From: Schistocerca nitens
Lineage: Eukaryota > Arthropoda > Insecta > Orthoptera > Acrididae
DNA: 64,000 nt
Direction: 5' to 3'
Assembly: GCF_023898315.1 (NCBI RefSeq)
Contig: NC_064619.1
Coordinates: forward strand, 340,181,650-340,245,649
Below the pieces are notes generated by a model. That model worked only from the letters and a program-made list of their open reading frames with translations. It had not been told where the DNA came from and did not search any database. Of the stretch, positions 57,198 to 64,000 are shown piece by piece; position 1 is the first letter of the stretch, and each line of letters starts with the position of its first letter. A program made the translations under genes and the position numbers.

Positions 57198-57413
57198 ACT
57201 GATGCATATGATTAGGGTACTGCAGCAGAACTTTTTCAAGGAGAGTTGGGTCTAGATAATGTAAATCATAGCTCCATAGCTTTTGCTAGTTGTAGTCTTA
57301 ATAAACATGAATTAATATATATAAAAAACAAAGACGCTGTAACTTACCAAACGAGAAAGCGCTTGTTGATAGACACAATAAAAAACACAGAAACACACAC
57401 ACAAATTTCAAGC

Positions 57414-57440
57414 TTTCACAACCCAAGGTTGCTTCCTCAG
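57414..57440 (-). ncRNA. Hammerhead-ribozyme-like motif
   Basis: Minus strand CTGAGGA (the seventh core position is free in hammerheads), A, stem GCAACC/GGTTGT, GAAA. The stem differs from the partner arm but remains paired. Confidence 0.4.
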
Positions 57441-57555
57441 GAAAGAGGGAAGGAGAGGGAAAGATGAAAGGATGTGGGTTTTAAGAGGGAGGGTAAGGAG
57501 ATGACTCCTTACCCTCTCCCTTAAAACCCACATCCTTTTTGTCTTTCCCTCTTTC

Positions 57556-57582
57556 CTGATGAAACAACCTTCGGTTGCGAAA
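57556..57582 (+). ncRNA. Hammerhead-ribozyme-like motif
   Basis: CTGATGA, AA, stem CAACC/GGTTG with a 3-nt loop, C, GAAA. The longer stem and shorter loop differ from the 43-kb copies, but the pairing is kept. Confidence 0.4.
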
Positions 57583-58123
57583 GCTTGAAATTTGTGTGTG
57601 TGTTTGTGTGTTTTTTATTGTGTCTATAAACCAGCGCTTTCTCGTTTGGTAAGTTACAGCATCTTTGTTTTTTTATATATTTTTTCCCACGTGGAATGTT
57701 TCCCTCTATTATATTCACAAACATGAATTAAACTACACAGCTACTGAAAAAGAACTATTGGCAATAGTATGGAGTATCCAAAAATTCCAAACACTTGTAT
57801 GGGGGTCAGAAATCCATGTCTATACAGATCATCAAGATCTATCTCTTTTAATGAGTAGTCGGTTGTTACATAGTAGATTATTGCGATGGATGTTGTTCCT
57901 ACAGGAATATGACATTAGGATACAGTATGTAAAAGGTTCTGAGAATATTGTACTGGACGCTTTGTCTAGGTTACCAGTAGGAACGGGAGAGTTAAAATGT
58001 ACGTAGGGACCCAGAATAATTTTTGCAATTAATTTTATGACAATAGAATATCCGTACACCAGGGTACAAGAGGTGGGCTAAAGAATAACAGAAAACATCC
58101 ATCATGATCGCTATTTTACAGAA

Positions 58124-59210
58124 ATGTTTGCTATGTGTATAAGGAATTCCATAGCTCCTAATCAAGCAGGAAAGAGGAAAATTATAGGGCATAATTTGTT
58201 TTGGAGAGACAGTATAACATCACAATGTTGGCACATTTGCAATCCGAAGTTAATGGAAGACAAAACTGTGTGGTATATTCATACAGGATATGGACACTTT
58301 GGAATAAAAAAGTGTATAGCTCATATGAATAAGTTCTATGTTGTGGATTGGCCAGAGCGCCAACCCACAATGAGAGGAAGCCGAAAGGCACGCGTTTAAG
58401 CTCACGCAGGATGGCGTGAGGTCTGGAACAGGACATGTAATGAAGACTAGCAAATAAAGTACGTAGCTTCTGGAATACTTAACTTTAATCCATAATTGGT
58501 GAACATCGATCTGACGGTACATGCATCACAAGATAAATAGCAAATGATAATGGCGCCTTGCTAGGTCGTAGCAAATGACGTAGCTGAAGGCTATGCTAAC
58601 TATCGTCTCGGCTAATGAGAGCGTAATTTGTCAGTGAACCATCGCTAGCAAAGTCGGCTGTACAACTGGGGCGAGTGCTAGGAAGTCTCTCTAGACCTGC
58701 CGTGTGGCGGCGCTCGGTCTGCAATCACTGATAGTGGCGACACGCGGGTCCGACGTATACTAGCGGACCGCGGCCGATTTAAAGGCTACCACCTAGCAAG
58801 TGTGGTGTCTGGCGGTGACACCACATTCTATTATTTTAAGAAGCTAGGGCATAAAGTAGCATCCTTAATAGGACCTGTGAAATCTGTCAGAAGGTGAAAG
58901 AGAGTAACACTCAAGTTAAATACAAAATGTATCCAAATATTCCTAAATCATTACACAATCTTAGAGAGGCAGATTTTTTAGGGCCGGTTCCTAAAGGAAA
59001 GGGAGGAGTGTCATTCATTTTGGTCATCATAGAGTGTTGGTCAAAATATGTTAAGTTATATCCTATCAAAAGAGCAAATACACAGACGGTTATATGCTGT
59101 TTGCAACAGTACTTTCTGGGGGTGGGAAAATCAAAATGATTTCTCACAGATAATGGACCACAACTTGTTAGTAACGAATTTAGAGAATTTCTAGCTTGGG
59201 AAGATATTCA
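58124..59210 (+). pseudogene. Ty3/gypsy-type integrase, split by a solo LTR
   Basis: The left part has the HHCC zinc-binding region (IHTGYGHFGIKKCIAHMNKF) up to 58338. After the solo LTR the frame resumes at YYFKKLGHKV and the cysteine end of the finger (TCEICQKVK), then EADFLGPVPKG with the first catalytic Asp, and FLTDNGPQLVSNEF with the second (about 59143-59185). A stop (TGA about 59137) and the loss of the third catalytic Glu region inactivate it. Confidence 0.8.
58339..58825 (-). mobile_element. Solo LTR (487 bp) with 5-bp target duplication
   Basis: TTCTA at 58334-58338 and 58826-58830 brackets a sequence running TGTTGTGG to CACCACA, i.e. TG...CA ends. On the minus strand it starts TGTGGTGTCACCGCCAGACA. 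It is much GC-richer than its host element and has no coding capacity. The 5-bp duplication and TG/CA ends indicate a solo LTR of a Ty3-type element left by recombination between two LTRs. Minus orientation is chosen from recall of this family. Confidence 0.9.
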
Positions 59211-59619
59211 AATGGTAATACATCCCAAAACATTATTTTTAGTGGATTCTACAACTGGGTCAGAAAAAGTAAAGTACAATGTAAAGGACATATTGTTTAT
59301 TCTCCCAGGGATGTTAACGTTCTGTGTTAATGGACAGAATGATGATCGTCGAATCCCGAGTTGTTTTTGGTGTTTCTTCTGTAATAAAATTTTCCTGCAC
59401 TGAATTCCCCCCAACTTCTTACACTATTCTATCATCCCCCACTTAGAGATTATTAGAAAAACCATACCAGCAAGAATTTGTTATTGTTGTTGTTGTTGTT
59501 GTGGTCTTCAGTCCTGAGACTGGTTTGATGCAGCTCTCCATGCTACTCTATCCTGTGCAAGCTTCTTCATCTCCCAGTACCTACTGCAACCTACATCCTT
59601 CTGAATCTGCTTAGTGTAT

Positions 59620-61159
59620 TCATCTCTTGGTCTCCCCCCTACGATTTTTACCCCACACGCTGCCCTCCAATACTAAATTGGTGATCCCTTGATGCCTCAG
59701 AACATGTCCTACCAACCGATCCCTTCTTCTGGTCAAGTTGTGCCACAAACTCCTCTTCTCCCCAATCCTATTCAGTACCTCCTCATTAGTTATGTGATCT
59801 ACCCATCTAATCTTCAGCATTCTTCTGTAGCACCACATTTCGAAAGCTTCTATTCTCTTCTTGTCCAAACTACTTACCGTCCATGTTTCACTTCCATACA
59901 TGGCTACACTCCATACAAATACTTTCAGAAATGACTTCCTGACACTTAAATCTATACTCGATGTTAACAAATTTCTCTTCTTCAGAAACGCTTTCCTTGC
60001 CATTGCCAGTCTACATTTTATATCCTCTCTACTTCGACCATCATCAGTTATTTTGCTCCCCAAATAGCAGAACTCCTTTACTAATTTAAGTGTCCCATTT
60101 CCTAATCTAATACCCACAACATCACCCGACTTAATTCGACTACATTCCATTATCCTCGTTTTGCTTTTGTTGATGTTCATCTTATATCCTCCCTTCAAGA
60201 CACCATCCATTCCGTTCAACTGCTCTTCCAAGTCCTTTACTGTCTCTGACAGAATTACAATGTCATCGGCGAACCTCAAAGTTTTTATTTCTTCTCCATG
60301 GATTTTAATACCTACTCCGAATTTTTCTTTTGTTTCCTTTACTGCTTGCTCAATACACAGATTGAATAACATCGGGGAGAGGCTACAACCCTGTCTTACT
60401 CCCTTCCCAACCACTGCTTCCCTTTCATGTCCCTCGACTCATAACTGCCATCTGGTTTCTGTACAAATTGTAAATAGCCTTTTGCTCCCTGTATTTTACC
60501 CCTGCCACCTTTAGAATTTGAAAGAGAGTATTCCAGTCAACATTGTCAAAAGCTTTCTCTAAGTCCACAAATGCTAGAAACGTAGGTTTGCCTTTCCTTA
60601 ATCTTTCTTCTAAGATAAGTCGTAAGGTCAGTATTGCCTCACGTGTTCCAGTATTTCTACGGAATCCAAACTGATCTTCCCCGAGGTCAGCTTCTACTAG
60701 TTTTTCCATTCGTCTGTAAAGAATTTGTGTTAGTATTTTGCAGCTGTGGCTTATTAAACTGATTGTTCAGTAATTCTCACATCTGTCAACACCTGCTTTC
60801 TTTGGGATTGGAATTATTATATTCTTCTTGAAGTCTGAGGGTATTTCACCTGTTTCATACATCTTGCTCACCAGATGGTAGAGTTTTGTCAGGACTGGCT
60901 CTCCCAAGGCAGTCAGTAGTTCCAATGGAATGTGGTCTACTCCGGGGGCCTTGTTTCGACTCAGGTCTTTCAGTGCTCTGTCAAACTCTTCACGCAGTAT
61001 CGTATCTCCCATTTCATCTTCATCTACATCCTCTTCCATTTCCATAATATTGTCCTCAAGTACATCGCCCTTGTATAGACCCTCTATATACTCCTTCCAC
61101 CTTTCTGCTTTCCCTTCTTTGCTTAGAACTGGGTTTCCATCTGAACTCTTGATGTTCAT
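59620..61159 (-). pseudogene. RTE reverse transcriptase and C-terminal domain (broken)
   Basis: Pieces: 60767-61159 (RNKAPGVDHIPLELL, FKKNIIIPIPKK), 60425-60709 (LGEDQFGFRRNTGTREAILT, FVDLEKAFDNVDW) and 59620-60414 (GVRQGCSLSPMLFNL, TLRFADDIVILSE with intact FADD, KEFCYLGSKI, then MYGSETWTV and FEMWCYRRML). A stop after RCENY and a frameshift near 60415-60425 separate them. Confidence 0.92.
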
Positions 61160-61212
61160 ACAAGTGGTTCTCTTATCTCCAAAGGTCTCTTTAATTTTCC
61201 TGTAGGCAGTAT

Positions 61213-62449
61213 CTATCTAGTGAGATAAGCCTCTACATCCTTACATTTGTCCTCTAGCCATCCCTGCTTAGCCATTTTGCACTTCCTGTCGATCTCATTT
61301 TTGAGACGTTTGTATTCCTTTTTGCCTGCTTCATTTACTGCATTTTTATATTTTCTCCTTTCATCAATTAAATTCAATATTTCTTCTGTTACCCAAGGAT
61401 TTCTACTAGCCCTCGTCTTTTTACCTACTTGATCCTCTGCTGCCTTCACTACTTCATCCCTCAAAGCTACCCATTCTTCTTCTACTGTATTTCTTTCCCC
61501 CATTCCTGTCAATTGTTCCCTTATGCTCTCCCTGAAACTCTGTACAACCTCTGGTTCTTTCAGTTTATCCAGGTCCCATCTCCTTAAATTCCCACCTTTT
61601 TGCAGTTTCTTCAGTTTTAATCTACAGGTCATAACCAATACATTGTGGTCAGAGTCCACATCTGCCCCTGGAAATGTCTTACAATTTAAAACCTGGTTCC
61701 TAAATCTCTGTCTTACCATTATATAATCTATCTGATACCTTTTAGTATCTCCAGGGTTCTTCTATGTATACAACCTTCTATCATGATTCTTAAACCAAGT
61801 GTTAGCTATGATTAAGTTGTGCTCTGTGCAAAATTCTACCAGGCGGCTTCCTCTTTCATTTCTTAGCCCCAATCCATATTCACCTACTACGTTTCCTTCT
61901 CTCCCTTTTCCTACACTCGAATTCCAGTCACCCATGACTATTAAATTTTCGTCTCCCTTCACTATCTGAATAATTTCTTTTATTTCCTCATACATTTCTT
62001 CAATTTCTTCGTCATCTGCAGAGCTAGTTGGCACATAAACTTGTACTACTGTAGTAGGTGTGGGCTTCGTATCTATCTTGGCCACAATAATGCGTTCACT
62101 ATGCTGTTTGTAGTAGCTTACCCGCATTCCTATTTTCCTATTCATTATTAAACCTACTCCTGCATTACCCCTATTTGACTTTGTGTTTATAACCCTGTAG
62201 TCACCTGACTTCCTGCCACCGAACTTCACTAATTCCCACTATATCTAACTTTAACCTATCCATTTCCCTTTTCAAATTTTCTAACCTACCTGCCCGATTA
62301 AGTGAGCTGACATTCCACGCTCCGATCCGTAGAATGCCAGTTTTCTTTCTCCTGATAACGACATCCTCTTGAGTAGTCCCCGCCCGGAGATCCGAATGGG
62401 GGACTATTTTACCTCCGGAATATTTTACCCAAGAGGACGCCATCATCAT
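61213..62449 (-). pseudogene. RTE apurinic-type endonuclease domain (broken)
   Basis: Minus-strand pieces 62201-62449, 61762-62229 and 61213-61719. Motifs: IGAWNVSSLN (WNV), VGISEVRW (catalytic Glu), RGNAGVGLIM, VVQVYVPTS, LIVMGDWNSS (GDWN, catalytic Asp/Asn) and VDSDHNVLVMT (SDH, catalytic His). A frameshift lies between the first two pieces and an in-frame stop near 61762 precedes RYQIDYIMV. The domain nicks target DNA to prime cDNA synthesis. Confidence 0.9.
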
Positions 62450-62757
62450 TTAATCATACAGTAAAGCTGCATGCCCTCGGGAAAAATTACGGCCGTAGTT
62501 TCCCCTTGCTTTCAGCCGTTCGCAGTACCAGCACAGCAAGGCCGTTTTGGTTATTGTTACAAGGCCAGATCAGTCAATCATCCAGACTGTTGCCCTTGCA
62601 ACTACGGAAAAGGCTGCTGCCCCTCTTCAGGAACCACACGTTTGTCTGGCCTCTCAACAGGTACCCCTCCGTTGTGGTTGTACCTACGGTACGGCTATCT
62701 GTATCGCTGAGGCCCGCAAGCCTCCCCACCAACGTCAAGGTCCATGGTTCATTGTGG

Positions 62758-62778
62758 GGGGGGGGGGGGGGGGGGGGG
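62758..62778. repeat. Poly-G run (5' poly-C of the RTE element)
   Basis: About 21 consecutive G on the plus strand form the 5' boundary of the minus-strand RTE element, immediately beside the target duplication. Confidence 0.9.
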
Positions 62779-62789
62779 AATTTGTTATT

Positions 62790-63430
62790 ACATCACCCAA
62801 AATTGCTTCTGGTATGTGACTGCATCATCCTTGGTTGATACAGGGTTGTGCCCACTAGCAATTTTGATTGCATCTTCCTCGGTTATTCCAGGGGTGCCCC
62901 TACCTGTCTTCATAACTTGTCCTGGCTAGCCCCAACTTATCCTGACTTTACTAGGCGGTGACATGAGGTGGGAATTGGTACGCATATTATCCCTGAAATA
63001 AGATAGATTAAATCTGCCTAGCCAGCCATTCTCTCCCACGGTTTTGATTGTAATGTCGCAGTCTCCACGTATAATTAGGTTCTGTTTTTGCCTGTATTAC
63101 TTCTTGTAAGTAATTTCTTCACCAGTTTTCTGTGCAAATCTGTGGGCAGAAGTCAGTGAAATCAATGTCATTATATTTGTATATTCTATTAATATGAATA
63201 ATAACTACAATGATTCCAAAAATGGTTTTCTTGAAAGCTGCCTGGTAATTCTTTTTTTCACATAGTTCTAAGTAAGTAGAGAAAACCATACCTGGCACAT
63301 AACTTTCAAAATACTTTCTGAATCCATGAAAATACCATTCTCACACTGAATGTAAGATAATCGAGTTAAAGTCATTGAGCATATTTTTCTTAGTAAACTG
63401 AATGGAATATTATATTTGTGGAAAACATAA
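62790..63430. other. Unassigned; minus strand has coding-like fragments
   Basis: This is the continuation of the site into which the RTE element inserted. On the minus strand, NLIIRGDCDITIKTVGENGW (about 63028-63087) and TGRGTPGITEEDAIKI (about 62862-62910) read protein-like between stops. I do not recognise them; a decayed retroelement is the likely explanation. Confidence 0.3.
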
Positions 63431-63626
63431 TATTGAGTGACTAATTAAATGACTGTGATAATGGAATATATAATTTTATACTTGGTACAGAATATTTTAT
63501 ACCTTTTACGAGATGTGACATAGACGGGAGGGTTTGTATCGATGTCGAAAGGGGGTGGGTAGTGAAGGTAAAAGCATGATTTACACTAACAGATAAATCA
63601 TGACTAACAAAAAACACACATCTCAC

Positions 63627-63739
63627 CTTTCAAACGACCCCTGCAAACAAGTGTGCCTGATTCTTCACCATTTGCTGTTTTCATAGGGTAGCTAAGATTT
63701 TCTTCACGGACCTCAAGGGTGAAGGTAGGAATGTCTGTT
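63627..63739 (-). CDS. Candidate internal exon or retroelement coding piece, unidentified
   Basis: A 113-bp minus-strand segment bounded by an AG acceptor (63740-63741, CTACAG) and a GTGAGA donor (63621-63626). Only one of three frames is open, encoding TDIPTFTLEVREENLSYPMK then TANGEESGTLVCRGRLK. I do not recognise the family. A TATAAA-type sequence downstream on the same strand (near 63495-63505) would also fit an LTR-like repeat, so host-gene status is uncertain. Confidence 0.3.
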
Positions 63740-64000
63740 CTGTAGGAGACAATTTAACATCATGCCTCCTCCGGCTTCTCACTCAAGTACCGACGAGGTA
63801 GGGATCCTGGGGAAGGGGGGTGGGAAGGGTTTCCTGTCTTTGGGGCTGTCTTCTTTCTCTTCTTCGAACTTAGCAACCACATCTACCTTTTTCTCCTTTC
63901 TCACTTCTCGTTTGAGGACCTATCTATTTTTCCCTCTTTCCATATTCATCTACTTCTATTGCAGAAGTCCTTCCTAGTTTGCATGGTTTCCAATAACCTA

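Larger units (their letters stand above)
57303..57731. mobile_element. Palindromic Penelope-like insertion with about 12-bp target duplication
   Basis: AAACATGAATTA at 57303-57314 and 57721-57732 (each +/-1) brackets about 405 bp. The insert consists of two inverted Penelope-like 3' ends: the left arm (about 57316-57500) is minus sense and the right (about 57501-57719) plus sense, both 3' ends outward. Each arm has the ...CCAAACGAG / CTCGTTTGG terminus and a hammerhead-like motif. No ORF is included. Its insertion in the RNase H region of the Ty3 element fixes relative age. Confidence 0.85.
57230..58004 (+). pseudogene. Ty3/gypsy-type RNase H, split by a Penelope-like insertion
   Basis: The left part (57246-57315) ends SIAFASCSLNKHEL. 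The right part (57720-58004) resumes with KHELNYTATEKELLAIVWSI and HVYTDHQDLSLLM, then VKGSENIVLDALSRL, the end of the RNase H region. KHEL is encoded on both sides because the insertion duplicated the target. An in-frame stop precedes the first catalytic Asp region (TDAYD, about 57199). Confidence 0.85.
53340..59215 (+). mobile_element. Ty3/gypsy-type LTR retroelement, decayed, with two nested insertions
   Basis: Plus-strand order: an untranslated or LTR-like leader (about 53340-53880), coiled-coil gag (53878-55490), aspartic protease (55565-55834), RT (56100-57197), RNase H (57230-58004, interrupted), integrase (58124-59210, interrupted). The protease-RT-RNase H-integrase order is that of Ty3/gypsy elements. 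A palindromic Penelope-like insertion (57316-57719) splits RNase H and a solo LTR (58339-58825) splits integrase. No 3' LTR was identified. An RTE element lies just downstream. Multiple stops; inactive. Confidence 0.85.
59486..62777 (-). mobile_element. RTE-type LINE, near full length, with 12-bp target duplication
   Basis: GAATTTGTTATT occurs at 59474-59485 and 62778-62789. On the minus strand the element starts with a poly-C run (plus-strand G run to 62778) and a 5' untranslated region, then endonuclease, RT and C-terminal domain, and ends in an AAC-repeat tail next to 59486. The 3.29-kb length, single ORF and simple-repeat tail are typical of RTE. Three frameshifts and two nonsense codons were counted by comparing ORF phases, so this copy is inactive but fairly young. 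Confidence 0.92.

Noticed and set aside
40820-57582. CRISPR array or satellite explanation for the repeated CTGATGA motif
   Set aside because: Spacing is irregular, copies lie on both strands, and each sits inside a Penelope-like 3' end. CRISPR arrays are not expected in an animal nuclear genome.
62471-62838. Overlapping ORFs of 79-110 aa on the plus strand
   Set aside because: Antisense frames of the RTE 5' untranslated region, ending in the poly-G run.

Overview
The window is a piece of a large, AT-rich, repeat-laden animal nuclear genome. There is no operon structure. Recognisable protein-coding DNA is almost all transposon-derived, and the one host gene identified is cut into small exons by a very large intron. 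The repeat families (Penelope-like elements, CR1-type LINEs whose 3' end is a short TGTAGATG-type repeat, RTE elements ending in AAC repeats, Tc1/mariner elements, tRNA-derived SINEs) and the gene suggest an insect, most likely a grasshopper/locust-type orthopteran. That assignment is an inference from recalled repeat families, not a database result.

Host gene. The minus strand carries the last three coding exons found of a heparan sulfate 2-O-sulfotransferase gene (Hs2st): 51223-51320, 50862-51019 and 32900-33120. Splice sites and reading phase agree across all three. The final intron (33121-50861) is about 17.7 kb and is packed with transposons. Upstream exons were not found and should lie beyond the right end or be hidden in repeats. 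Two more short open stretches with splice signals (21720-21840 and 63627-63739, both minus) are candidate exons of unknown identity.

Layout. 1-2.0 kb: decayed Ty3-like gag (minus). 2.24-2.47 kb: tRNA-derived SINE. 3.3-10.0 kb: two inverted copies of one LINE fragment around and beside two halves of a Penelope-like element. 10.25-13.18 kb: mariner element interrupted by a CR1-type LINE. 13.2-22.4 kb: mostly unassigned AT-rich DNA. 22.4-30.1 kb: LINE/RTE remnants, a Tc1 element with a nearly intact transposase, a palindromic Penelope-like insertion and a long-terminal-inverted-repeat DNA transposon. 30.1-35.0 kb: the last Hs2st exon, unassigned DNA and a CR1 3' fragment. 35.0-39.6 kb: one long CR1-type LINE copy with two nested small DNA transposons. 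39.6-48.8 kb: LINE 3' ends and a dense group of Penelope-like pieces, including an ORF for the RT palm to the GIY-YIG endonuclease. 49.6-53.2 kb: an inverted repeat, two Hs2st exons and a second SINE. 53.3-59.2 kb: a decayed Ty3/gypsy-type element (gag, protease, RT, RNase H, integrase) broken by a palindromic Penelope insertion and a solo LTR. 59.49-62.78 kb: a near full-length RTE element with a 12-bp target duplication.

The most interesting structural theme is that several Penelope-like insertions are head-to-head palindromes with their 3' ends pointing outward, two of them flanked by about 12-bp target duplications. Their 3' regions carry a repeated hammerhead-ribozyme-like motif (CTGATGA, base-paired stem, GAAA) whose stem changes in a compensatory way between copies. 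All boundaries were read by eye. Those described as approximate can be off by tens of bases.
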